The notes under the pieces: generated by a model
What the model was told of the DNA's origin: nothing
Databases searched by the model: none
What the model saw: only the letters and a program-made list of their open reading frames with translations
Assembly (NCBI GenBank): GCA_037178625.1
Contig: CM074129.1
Location: 4,711,963-4,775,962, forward strand
Origin: Skeletonema tropicum
Taxonomy: Eukaryota; Bacillariophyta; Thalassiosirophyceae; Thalassiosirales; Thalassiosiraceae
DNA: 64,000 nt
Direction of reading: 5' to 3'
Position numbers and translations under genes: made by a program
Shown here: one piece after another, positions 55,002 through 64,000 of the stretch
Layout of the letters: each line of letters starts with the position of its first letter
How positions within the stretch are numbered: the first letter of the stretch is position 1

Positions 55002-55925
55002 ATGGATTCATTGCCATCGCAAACAACGTTCACCATGCCCCTCCCCAAGCTACCCATGGACGAAATCACCGACCGCTTATGTGAAAGCCTCGAAAAGATG
55101 GATCGAAGAGAGGCGGCGGAAAAGCGTCGTCGCGAGGCTTTGGAGGAGAAGCGATGGAGGGAGAGATGTAAGAAGATGGGTAATGGCGATGATAAGTGGC
55201 CGTTGTTTCCGACCTGGGCATCTGCGGGGGCTTCGTCATCTGAGTTATTAGATGAGGAGCTCGAAGCAGATGCAGTTGGGAGCAGTAGTCAGGCGGATGA
55301 GGAGGCCTTATCCGACAAGGAAGACTCAGCTGTCGGATCACCTCCTTATAAGAGCAAGTACTCTTACCCAGCACCTGCAAAGACGGCTCCAGAACCTATC
55401 CCTGAAGAAGAACTGATACGACGGCGTAAGGTTGAGCAAGAACTCATGGCATTATCAAAAAAGATAACGGAGGAAAAGCTGAGAAAAGAGCGGATGATAC
55501 CGCTAGTTTGGGATAAGCCGACGTTTGACCCCTTCCCTGATGCTGCTGCTGACAGTAGTGAAGGTGCTTCATCTTCTAGATCTAATTCTACTGGTGAAAA
55601 GTCAGAAGCCAAGGAGCCTCAGATTGCCAACCCTCGTAAGAGAGACATCGATCAGGTCGAGGGCAAGAAACCGCACCGTAATCTCAACGCTATAGGTGTA
55701 CCACCTCAAGCAAGTGCATACTATACTCGTGATGAATCCTTATATGGTCGTGGAGGACACAGTATGGGCTTTGGGTGCTTTAGCCACTGCTCGCAAGAGG
55801 AGATTGACGATTTTGTGGCGTTTGTAGATAAGTTGATCCCGGCGACAAATCCAAAGTGGAAAATAAGGAAGTCATCCACGGAGTCATCAACAGATGATGA
55901 TAAAGACAAATGCAGCAGTGCGTAA
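55002..55925 (+). CDS. MDSLPSQ family protein, intact copy (307 aa, unknown function)
   Basis: The only full-length member in the window. After a short N-terminus it has a highly charged, probably coiled-coil stretch (residues 27-60), an acidic Ser/Glu-rich segment (75-112), a second charged helix (130-165, E-E-E-L-I-R-R-R-K-V-E-Q-E-L), a Ser-rich linker with a K-R-D basic patch, and a C-terminal segment S-L-Y-G-R-G-G-H-S-M-G-F-G-C-F-S-H-C ending acidic. No signal peptide or membrane helix. The composition suggests a nuclear or cytoplasmic scaffold-like protein, but nothing is recognised. It converges on MCNARS at 56357-56794. Confidence 0.7.
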   Translation: MDSLPSQTTFTMPLPKLPMDEITDRLCESLEKMDRREAAEKRRREALEEKRWRERCKKMGNGDDKWPLFPTWASAGASSSELLDEELEADAVGSSSQADEEALSDKEDSAVGSPPYKSKYSYPAPAKTAPEPIPEEELIRRRKVEQELMALSKKITEEKLRKERMIPLVWDKPTFDPFPDAAADSSEGASSSRSNSTGEKSEAKEPQIANPRKRDIDQVEGKKPHRNLNAIGVPPQASAYYTRDESLYGRGGHSMGFGCFSHCSQEEIDDFVAFVDKLIPATNPKWKIRKSSTESSTDDDKDKCSSA

Positions 55926-56356
55926 TTAGTAAAATAAGAGTACTAGTACTAATAGTAATAGCTAAGTTCCAAGTAGTACTTGAGATTGGCAATAGATCCA
56001 GATCCTCGTAAAATACATAGACTGTGCTTGAGTTTCTTGAGGCTTTCTTCTTCAATGAAAATCGCAAGAAGTTGTTTCACGCTTAATGCATGGGTACTTC
56101 ATTTGGTTGGTTGATAGTTGAAAACGCACTTAGGCGCATTTATCACGTGAGCTATTATGCTTGCGGAAAATACTGGGACAGGAGGTGTTTGTCCCAAGAC
56201 AGTTGAAGACAAGATAAATTTACTGAAATCGGCTAGAGATAGATGATCTGATTTGACTTTTAAGACTGTTACTGAAACTTTCTTCTTAGCTGTTGTACGA
56301 TGGGTCTACTATCTTCTATATATCCTTAAATCATGGTGACATTTCCCATTCGTGTC
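55926..56356. other. intergenic region between convergent genes
   Basis: Inverse of 14232-14797 but without the local duplication seen there. Contains 'tgggacaggaggtgtttgtc'. No gene. Confidence 0.5.
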
Positions 56357-56794
56357 TCATTGCTGTCTAGCATGCAGACCAAACATCTTCAAGAAGTCAA
56401 GATCAATCTGCTCCAAAGCTGATTCATCATATTCCTCGTCTTCGAAATCTCCCAAAAGATCATCCATCAGGACATCCGTATGACACTCATATGACACTCG
56501 TGTTCGTCGCTTGACGATAGTGGATCCTCTTACGCTTGTAGGAGACATATCGGGCTCATCACGACTGAACGCTGCCCTTCGGACAACGGGGATAGAATAG
56601 TAGAGGAACGGGTCGTCTTGCTTCAGTGATTGCAGGTCTTGTGCACTCAGGGCGCCGATATCAATATCGATTTCTATCGGCTCTGGGTGGCAGGGTGCAG
56701 TAGTTGTGTGCACTGGTTCGGAGCTGGAAGAAGCCGAGGATTGGTCCTCTTTGATGATGAAGGGAGTTGCCTTGGTTGATCTGGCGTTGCACAT
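56357..56794 (-). CDS. MCNARS family protein, copy 4 (145 aa)
   Basis: 145 aa form with S-V-R-G-S at the position of the insertion found in copies 1 and 2, and C-H-T-D-V-L-M. All motifs are retained. Convergent partner of the intact MDSLPSQ gene. Confidence 0.7.
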   Translation of the reverse strand: MCNARSTKATPFIIKEDQSSASSSSEPVHTTTAPCHPEPIEIDIDIGALSAQDLQSLKQDDPFLYYSIPVVRRAAFSRDEPDMSPTSVRGSTIVKRRTRVSYECHTDVLMDDLLGDFEDEEYDESALEQIDLDFLKMFGLHARQQ

Positions 56795-57043
56795 TATTGT
56801 ATCGTGAGGATGTAGTTGTAACTTTCTAGAAGTCAGTTGACAAGAGTAGCTTGTTTGGCTTGGGCGGCAAAATGTTGTGTTTGATTGACGGAACGGAAAA
56901 CAATTTTATGTGCAGTTGGAGCTCAGTTGGAGATGTGTTTGTCTAAGCTAAGTACGATACCTACTACTCATGAATGTAATTTGATCGTAGTCAGTTGGCT
57001 TGAGTGAGAGCTGGTAAATTATGAGAAGGGTCAAAAGATATAA
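56795..57043 (-). promoter_or_regulatory. upstream region of MCNARS copy 4
   Basis: Same upstream landmarks as the other copies, ending with R1 sequence ('agaagggtcaaaaga') at about 57039. Confidence 0.4.
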
Positions 57044-57179
57044 CTTGCTTGAAAGATAGCAGGCTTGGGGTGCGATCTGGGAAATAATAGCTGCTACAGC
57101 ACATGTTCGTTATCAATACCATAGATAATGTCGTCTCTTGAGGGCCCACCAGACGTACTTTAAAATTTCTGTTACATAA

Positions 57180-57359
57180 GCTTAAAAGGATCCACTATTG
57201 TCAAGCGACGAACGCGAGTGTCATATGAGTGTCATACGGATGTCCTGATGGATGATCTTTTGGGAGATTTCGAAGACGAGGAACATGATGAATCAGCTTT
57301 TGAAGCAGATTGATCTTGACTTTCTCAAGATGTTTGGTCTGCATGCTAGACAGCAATGA
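57180..57359 (+). pseudogene. truncated MCNARS fragment (C-terminal 60 codons)
   Basis: Begins at S-L-K-G-S and continues through R-T-R-V-S-Y-E-C-H to the family stop at 57357-57359. One extra base near 57300 ('gcttttgaagc' where full copies have 'gctttggagc') breaks the frame. It is preceded directly by R3, not by the rest of the gene. Not expected to be functional. Confidence 0.75.
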
Positions 57360-58243
57360 GACACGAAATGGGAATGTCACCGTGTAGGATTGAAGACAGT
57401 AGAACCATGGTAGAACAGTTAAAAATGCAACATTACATTGTTAAATCATACTTATTATTTGGCAATCAATCTAGACGATTTCAGTAATCTTTTCTTCAAA
57501 AGAATTTCGAATTCACCTGGCACTAGCACACTCCCACATCAAATGCTGCATCTATGGAGGAATGAATGAATGGTTTGGCTGATGCAAAAAGCCTCAAATG
57601 TAATTCTACAACGAATTACCTACTAGTCATTCGTTGATCGATCTCCTACACCCTATACTTATACACCTACCTCAGCATGACAATTTGCCGTAACTACGCT
57701 ATGCTACACAACACATAATGCAGCCGCTCCGGTGGAATGACACGGTGCTGACCGTGTTGTTGGCACTTGGCACGCCCACGCTCAATCCTTAGCAACTGTG
57801 CTCCATTCATCCCGGTAGGCCTCCTGAATAGACCTGAACAAAAGGCCTACAAAAGGCCTACAAAAGGCCTCTGTCTTACTTTTGACCCCACTCAAAATTT
57901 ACCAGCTCTCATCCCTCATTCCAAATAAGATCTTGGTCTTGGGATGTGGCCGCCCACGCCAACTATCCCGGGAAGTAGGCATGCCTGAGCCAAAGGCCTC
58001 TATCTTTTGACCCTTCTCATAATTTACCAGCTCTCACTCAAGCCAACTGACTACGATCAAATTACATTCATGAGTAGTAGGTATCGTACTTACTTAGCTT
58101 AGACAAACACATCTCCAACTGAGCTCCAACTGCACATAAAATTGTTTTCCGTCAATCAAACACAACATTTTGCCGCCCAAGCCAAACAAGCTACTCTTGT
58201 CAACTTACTTCTAGAAATTACAACTCATCCTCACGATACAATA
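57360..58243 (+). other. type I flank, then R1 copies and MCNARS upstream region
   Basis: 57360-57690 is the inverse of the 3' flanks at 2905-3313 and 5505-5908. 57822-57828 is the uninterrupted TCCTGAA that matches the MITE target. An 11 bp tandem repeat lies at 57840-57866. 57862-58050 holds two R1 blocks, which match the flanks of the Mutator-like element. 58050-58243 is the MCNARS upstream region. Confidence 0.6.
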
Positions 58244-58681
58244 ATGTGCAACGCCAGATCAACCAAGACAACTCCCTTCATCATCAAGAAGGACCAATCC
58301 TCGGCTTCTTCCAGCTCCGAACCAGTGCACACAACTACTGCACCCTGCCACCCAGAGCCGATAGAAATCGATATTGATATCGGCGCCCTGAGTGCACAAG
58401 ACCTGCAATCACTGAAGCAAGACGACCCGTTCCTCTACTATTCTATCCCCGTTGTCCGAAGGGCAGCGTTCAGTCGTGATGAGCCCGATATGTCTCCTAC
58501 AAGCGTAAGAGGATCCACTATCGTCAAGCGACGAACACGAGTGTCATATGAGTGTCATACGGATGTCCTGATGGATGATCTTTTGGGAGATTTCGAAGAC
58601 GAGGAATATGATGAATCAGCTTTGGAGCAGATTGATCTTGACTTCTTGAAGATGTTTGGTCTGCATGCGAGACAGCAATGA
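58244..58681 (+). CDS. MCNARS family protein, copy 5 (145 aa)
   Basis: The protein differs from copy 4 by two residues near the N-terminus. The frame is open upstream for about 34 codons without an ATG, so the conserved ATG at 58244 is used. Convergent with the deleted MDSLPSQ gene. Confidence 0.7.
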   Translation: MCNARSTKTTPFIIKKDQSSASSSSEPVHTTTAPCHPEPIEIDIDIGALSAQDLQSLKQDDPFLYYSIPVVRRAAFSRDEPDMSPTSVRGSTIVKRRTRVSYECHTDVLMDDLLGDFEDEEYDESALEQIDLDFLKMFGLHARQQ

Positions 58682-59076
58682 GACACGAATGGGAAATGTC
58701 ACCATGATTTAAGGATATATAGAAGATAGTAGACCCATCGTACAACAGCTAAGAAGAAAATTTCAGTAACAGTCTTAAAAGTCAAATCAGATCATCTATC
58801 TCTAGCCGATTTCAGTAAATTTATCTTGTCTTCAACTGTCTTGGGACAAACACCTCCTGTCCCAGTATTTTCCGCAAGCATAATAGCTCACGTGATAAAT
58901 GCGCCTAAGTGCGTTTTCAACTATCAACCAGCCAAATGAAGTACCCATGCATTAAGCGTGAAACAACTTCTTGCGATTTTCATTGAAGAAGAAAGCCTCA
59001 AGAAACTCAAGCACAGTCTATGTATTTTACGAGGATCTGGATCTATTGCCAATCTCAAGTAATACTTGAAACTTAG
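58682..59076. other. intergenic region between convergent genes
   Basis: Equivalent of 55926-56356 in the opposite orientation. Ends at the deletion junction of the MDSLPSQ gene. Confidence 0.5.
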
Positions 59077-59436
59077 CTATTTGCTTTTATAAGGAGGTGA
59101 TCCGACAGCTGAGTCTTCCTTGTCGGATAAGGCCTCCTCATCCGCCAGACTACTGCTCCCAACCGCATCTGCTTCAAGCTCATCATCTAATAACTCAGAT
59201 GAAGAAGCTCCCGCAGATGCCCAGGTCGGAAACAACGGCCACTTATCATCGCCATTACTCATCTTCTTACATCTCTCCCGCCATCGCTTCTCCTCCAAAG
59301 CCTCGCGACGACGCTTTTCCGCCGCCTCTCTTCGATCCATCTTTTCGAGGCTTTCACATACGCGGTCGGTGATTTCGTCCATGGGTAGCTTGGGGAGGGG
59401 CATGGTGAACGTTGTTTGCGATGGCAATGAATCCAT
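59077..59436 (-). pseudogene. MDSLPSQ gene, internal deletion leaving 119 codons
   Basis: Matches the intact copy up to P-P-Y-K-S-K and then stops at TAG. The sequence past the stop is the 3' flank ('tagctaagtttcaag'), so about 590 bp covering the middle and C-terminus were removed in one step. The promoter and start are intact, so a short protein with only the first charged helix and the acidic segment could be made. Confidence 0.65.
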
Positions 59437-60814
59437 TTTTATTTGGTCGTATTTATGATATTATTTTTCATCATCAACATCGACAGAGCTTCCAGACTTC
59501 CAGTATCTTCAACGATCAATACTTAAGTAGATTGAAAAGCACAGATACTTTTCTAGAGTCGTAGCCTGAATTGAAGTCTTGTGACATAGTTGGTCGTGAA
59601 AGGCTGGAGTATTTAACTCATTGGCCTCACAAGCCCCGGGTGGACAATTGTGAGGCCCGGGTGGACAAATTTAATTTTTTTCCCTTGAATCTGTAACAGC
59701 GCTGTAGCAGTAGTCAGCTGAATTACGGTTACGGGTTAGGGGCCCGGCCGCCTATTCGGTATTCGGTATGCATAACTGGTACTGGTACAGTAACACTCAC
59801 AAAACTTTTCACCTTTTAGCATGGTGCACAACAGGAGTTCTAAATGCACCACGCTCCAGGCCACCATGGGAGAGCAATTACTGGCGGCGTTCCCTCCTCC
59901 GATAAGGGGAGGAGGTACATAGGATGAAGGAACATGCCGGGAGGATGACACCGAGTATCACACGTCACGATCGTCAACTTATCTCGACCAGCGGAGCGGA
60001 ACACAATGTAGGGAGGATGAGAGTAAAGCAGTGTGTCTACAGTAGCGTGAACTACAAATATCAGAGCGGGGGAGACAGATGGATGAAAAAGAGGGATATC
60101 AATTGACAAGTCCAGAGAAAGAAAGGGAGCATAGAACTACCTACCCAAGATAGCAGGCTTATAGGTTAGCCATGTCAAAGATTCCGGAATTAATGAATCG
60201 TAGCTTCGCAGACGAGTGTAGCGAGTCCGGACAACCAATATAATGAGCAGCCCCCGACTCGCGTGGTCGTTGCACTCGTCAGGAATCAATGGGAACCATG
60301 ATGTGGAAGAATTATTGTACAGGGAAAAGTTACGGACTAGAGGAGCAACAAACTGCCCGGAAGTACTACAAACACCCACAGCTTCATTGAGTATTCGCAA
60401 TCTTTTCAACGAGAGAAGTAGGGTGCGCACCCGAAGAAAGAAGAGAAGCAGGTATTAGAGCTGAAATACCGACGACATTCCCTTAGATATCAACCGTGGG
60501 CGAGGAATAACTACCTCTGTATTCCGAATAAGACAGGCAACTCGCCTAAAAGGCTACAAACGGAGGATCTAGAGCTCTATTCAAGTATTGTAAGTGACAC
60601 GGAGCAATGGGATGAGAATTTTACAACCACACACTGTAAGTACCCAGTCTTACTGAGTAGACAATGGACTTTATGCGGGTCTGACATGAAAACAATATGG
60701 AACCGCACCGAAGACCGTTGCAAGAGTGAGAACTGACTTAGTACATGGAAGTACACCAGCAAACAAAAGAATGATTTGAGGTATCAAACAAGGGTATCAC
60801 CCTTATAATCCTGG
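59437..60814. other. MDSLPSQ upstream region, then about 960 bp of unmatched sequence
   Basis: The conserved palindromic repeat is at 59624-59668. Similarity to the other MDSLPSQ upstream copies stops at about 59852. The following stretch to 60814 has no counterpart elsewhere in the window except unit 2, and shows no long frame or recognised element. A retroelement fragment is possible but unproven. Confidence 0.4.
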
Positions 60815-60950
60815 CTTGCTTGAAAGATAGCAGGCTTGGGGTGCGATCTGGGAAATAATAGCTGCTACAGCACATGTTCGTTATCAATACCATAGATAAT
60901 GTCGTCTCTTGAGGGCCCACCAGACGTACTTTAAAATTTCTGTTACATAA

Positions 60951-61130
60951 GCTTAAAAGGATCCACTATTGTCAAGCGACGAACGCGAGTGTCGTATGAG
61001 TGTCATACGGATGTCCTGATGGATGATCTTTTGGGAGATTTCGAAGACGAGGAACATGATGAATCAGCTTTTGAAGCAGATTGATCTTGACTTTCTCAAG
61101 ATGTTTGGTCTGCATGCTAGACAGCAATGA
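60951..61130 (+). pseudogene. truncated MCNARS fragment, unit 2
   Basis: Same fragment as 57180-57359, with one substitution ('gtgtcgtatg' for 'gtgtcatatg') and the same frame-breaking extra base. Confidence 0.75.
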
Positions 61131-62003
61131 GACACGAAATGGGAATGTCACCGTGTAGGATTGAAGACAGTAGAACCATGGTAGAACAGTTAAAAATGCA
61201 ACATTACATTGTTAAATCATACTTATTATTTGGCAATCAATCTAGACGATTTCAGTAATCTTTTCTTCAAAAGAATTTCGAATTCACCTGGCACTAGCAC
61301 ACTCCCACATCAAATGCTGCATCTATGGAGGAATGAATGAATGGTTTGGCTGATGCAAAAAGCCTCAAATGTAATTCTACAACGAATTACCTACTAGTCA
61401 TTCGTTGATCGATCTCCTACACCCTATACTTATACACCTACCTCAGCATGACAATTTGCCGTAACTACGCTATGCTACACAACACATAATGCAGCCGCTC
61501 CGGTGGAATGACACGGTGCTGACCGTGTTGTTGGCACTTGGCACGCCCACGCTCAATCCTTAGCAACTGTGCTCCATTCATCCCGGTAGGCCTCCTGAAT
61601 AGACCTGAACAAAAGGCCTACAAAAGGCCTCTGTCTTACTTTTGACCCCACTCAAAATTTACCAGCTCTCATCCCTCATTCCAAATAAGATCTTGGTCTT
61701 GGGATGTGGCCGCCCACGCCAACTATCCCGGGAAGTAGGCATGCCTGAGCCAAAGGCCTCTATCTTTTGACCCTTCTCATAATTTACCAGCTCTCACTCA
61801 AGCCAACTGACTACGATCAAATTACATTCATGAGTAGTAGGTATCGTACTTACTTAGCTTAGACAAACACATCTCCAACTGAGCTCCAACTGCACATAAA
61901 ATTGTTTTCCGTCAATCAAACACAACATTTTGCCGCCCAAGCCAAACAAGCTACTCTTGTCAACTTACTTCTAGAAATTACAACTCATCCTCACGATACA
62001 ATA
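61131..62003 (+). other. type I flank, R1 copies and MCNARS upstream region, unit 2
   Basis: As 57360-58243, with one fewer 11 bp 'aaaaggcctac' unit at about 61613. Confidence 0.6.
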
Positions 62004-62441
62004 ATGTGCAACGCCAGATCAACCAAGACAACTCCCTTCATCATCAAGAAGGACCAATCCTCGGCTTCTTCCAGCTCCGAACCAGTGCACACAACTACTG
62101 CACCCTGCCACCCAGAGCCGATAGAAATCGATATTGATATCGGCGCCCTGAGTGCACAAGACCTGCAATCACTGAAGCAAGACGACCCGTTCCTCTACTA
62201 TTCTATCCCCGTTGTCCGAAGGGCAGCGTTCAGTCGTGATGAGCCCGATATGTCTCCTACAAGCGTAAGAGGATCCACTATCGTCAAGCGACGAACACGA
62301 GTGTCATATGAGTGTCATACGGATGTCCTGATGGATGATCTTTTGGGAGATTTCGAAGACGAGGAATATGATGAATCAGCTTTGGAGCAGATTGATCTTG
62401 ACTTCTTGAAGATGTTTGGTCTGCATGCGAGACAGCAATGA
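62004..62441 (+). CDS. MCNARS family protein, copy 6 (145 aa)
   Basis: Protein identical to copy 5, as expected from the recent duplication. Confidence 0.7.
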   Translation: MCNARSTKTTPFIIKKDQSSASSSSEPVHTTTAPCHPEPIEIDIDIGALSAQDLQSLKQDDPFLYYSIPVVRRAAFSRDEPDMSPTSVRGSTIVKRRTRVSYECHTDVLMDDLLGDFEDEEYDESALEQIDLDFLKMFGLHARQQ

Positions 62442-62836
62442 GACACGAATGGGAAATGTCACCATGATTTAAGGATATATAGAAGATAGTAGACCCATCG
62501 TACAACAGCTAAGAAGAAAATTTCAGTAACAGTCTTAAAAGTCAAATCAGATCATCTATCTCTAGCCGATTTCAGTAAATTTATCTTGTCTTCAACTGTC
62601 TTGGGACAAACACCTCCTGTCCCAGTATTTTCCGCAAGCATAATAGCTCACGTGATAAATGCGCCTAAGTGCGTTTTCAACTATCAACCAGCCAAATGAA
62701 GTACCCATGCATTAAGCGTGAAACAACTTCTTGCGATTTTCATTGAAGAAGAAAGCCTCAAGAAACTCAAGCACAGTCTATGTATTTTACGAGGATCTGG
62801 ATCTATTGCCAATCTCAAGTAATACTTGAAACTTAG
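62442..62836. other. intergenic region between convergent genes, unit 2
   Basis: Identical by eye to 58682-59076. Confidence 0.5.
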
Positions 62837-63196
62837 CTATTTGCTTTTATAAGGAGGTGATCCGACAGCTGAGTCTTCCTTGTCGGATAAGGCCTCCTCA
62901 TCCGCCAGACTACTGCTCCCAACCGCATCTGCTTCAAGCTCATCATCTAATAACTCAGATGAAGAAGCTCCCGCAGATGCCCAGGTCGGAAACAACGGCC
63001 ACTTATCATCGCCATTACTCATCTTCTTACATCTCTCCCGCCATCGCTTCTCCTCCAAAGCCTCGCGACGACGCTTTTCCGCCGCCTCTCTTCGATCCAT
63101 CTTTTCGAGGCTTTCACATACGCGGTCGGTGATTTCGTCCATGGGTAGCTTGGGGAGGGGCATGGTGAACGTTGTTTGCGATGGCAATGAATCCAT
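62837..63196 (-). pseudogene. MDSLPSQ gene with internal deletion, unit 2
   Basis: Identical to 59077-59436, including the deletion junction, so the deletion came before the 3.77 kb duplication. Confidence 0.65.
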
Positions 63197-64000
63197 TTTT
63201 ATTTGGTCGTATTTATGATATTATTTTTCATCATCAACATCGACAGAGCTTCCAGACTTCCAGTATCTTCAACGATCAATACTTAAGTAGATTGAAAAGC
63301 ACAGATACTTTTCTAGAGTCGTAGCCTGAATTGAAGTCTTGTGACATAGTTGGTCGTGAAAGGCTGGAGTATTTAACTCATTGGCCTCACAAGCCCCGGG
63401 TGGACAATTGTGAGGCCCGGGTGGACAAATTTAATTTTTTTCCCTTGAATCTGTAACAGCGCTGTAGCAGTAGTCAGCTGAATTACGGTTACGGGTTAGG
63501 GGCCCGGCCGCCTATTCGGTATTCGGTATGCATAACTGGTACTGGTACAGTAACACTCACAAAACTTTTCACCTTTTAGCATGGTGCACAACAGGAGTTC
63601 TAAATGCACCACGCTCCAGGCCACCATGGGAGAGCAATTACTGGCGGCGTTCCCTCCTCCGATAAGGGGAGGAGGTACATAGGATGAAGGAACATGCCGG
63701 GAGGATGACACCGAGTATCACACGTCACGATCGTCAACTTATCTCGACCAGCGGAGCGGAACACAATGTAGGGAGGATGAGAGTAAAGCAGTGTGTCTAC
63801 AGTAGCGTGAACTACAAATATCAGAGCGGGGGAGACAGATGGATGAAAAAGAGGGATATCAATTGACAAGTCCAGAGAAAGAAAGGGAGCATAGAACTAC
63901 CTACCCAAGATAGCAGGCTTATGGGTTAGCCATGTCAAAGATTCCGGAATTAATGAATCGTAGCTTCGCAGACGAGTGTAGCGAGTCCGGACAACCAATA
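63197..64000. other. MDSLPSQ upstream region and unmatched sequence, unit 2
   Basis: Palindromic repeat at 63384-63428. Continues as unit 1 to the window end, with one change seen ('cttatgggtta' near 63920 for 'cttataggtta'). Confidence 0.5.

Larger units (their letters stand above)
54320..57039 (-). repeat. large inverted repeat, right arm (MCNARS/MDSLPSQ cassette)
   Basis: Inverse counterpart of 13572-16340. Together the arms bracket about 38 kb that includes the whole MYND array. The outer end of this arm, at about 57040, coincides with the start of the 3.77 kb tandem duplication. Confidence 0.7.
57044..60814 (+). repeat. 3.77 kb tandem duplication, unit 1
   Basis: Starts 'cttgcttgaaagatagcagg' and is repeated from 60815. 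It holds R3, a truncated MCNARS fragment, the type I flank, R1, a full MCNARS gene and a shortened MDSLPSQ gene. The units differ by an 11 bp copy-number change of 'aaaaggcctac' (57840-57866, absent once in unit 2) and very few substitutions, so the duplication is recent. Confidence 0.9.
60815..64000 (+). repeat. 3.77 kb tandem duplication, unit 2 (runs off the window)
   Basis: Same content as unit 1 at an offset of 3771 bp, which drops to 3760 after the 11 bp difference. The last base corresponds to about 60240 in unit 1, so whether further units follow cannot be seen. Confidence 0.9.

Noticed and set aside
59853..60814. Possible LTR retrotransposon fragment
   Set aside because: No TG...CA-bounded direct repeats, primer-binding site or retroelement protein frame could be shown.

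Overview
The window looks like nuclear DNA of a diatom, or a close stramenopile relative. The grounds are a GT-AG intron, repeat-rich low-density sequence, and several protein families I associate with diatoms: MYND/RING-like/Sel1 proteins, an F-box plus ankyrin protein, an LWYS-motif protein, and a beta-propeller protein with a T-D-x-x-P-E-E-T-S-W-E-L stretch. This assignment comes from recall of family signatures, not from a database search. No tRNA, rRNA or CRISPR array was recognised.

Left part (1-16.3 kb): the 3' end of a beta-propeller gene, then a mosaic of dispersed repeats. A small acidic protein starting M-C-N-A-R-S (called MCNARS here, 145-149 aa) occurs at 3.3, 5.9 and 13.8 kb and again on the right. 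One copy has its upstream region split by a 1.33 kb insertion. A MITE with target-site duplications (8.87-9.40 kb) lies next to a 4.03 kb Mutator-like element with perfect 90 bp terminal inverted repeats (9.52-13.55 kb). That element holds a transposase remnant and, on the other strand, a gene for a Zn2Cys6 binuclear-cluster protein. At 13.6-16.3 kb MCNARS converges tail-to-tail on a second unknown gene starting M-D-S-L-P-S-Q (called MDSLPSQ here).

Centre (16.3-54.3 kb): a single-copy MYND/RING-like/Sel1 gene, a PD-(D/E)XK nuclease-like protein of the GxxExxY type, a 663 aa protein with a weak transposase-like motif, and then the dominant structure. This is a tandem array of nine nearly identical MYND/RING-like/Sel1 genes on a ~3137 bp period (22,923-49,317). 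Only the first gene has its own leader and ATG. The other eight are joined to a spacer with an in-frame stop where the ATG should be. Two of the nine also carry frameshifts. After the array come an F-box/ankyrin gene split by an apparent frameshift and an LWYS-family gene with an in-frame TGA.

Right part (54.3-64 kb): the MCNARS/MDSLPSQ cassette recurs in inverted orientation, so 2.7 kb inverted repeats bracket the 38 kb centre. It is followed by a 3.77 kb direct tandem duplication holding a deleted form of the same cassette.

The genes do not form an evident pathway. The shared theme is repeated amplification: tandem array, dispersed cassette, inverted and direct segmental duplications, and DNA transposons inserted into one repeat family. 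In the notes below, R1 is the ~90 bp repeat around 'aggcctttggctcagg', R2 the repeat around 'gttgcaccgagtca', and R3 the repeat around 'ggggtgcgatctgggaa'.
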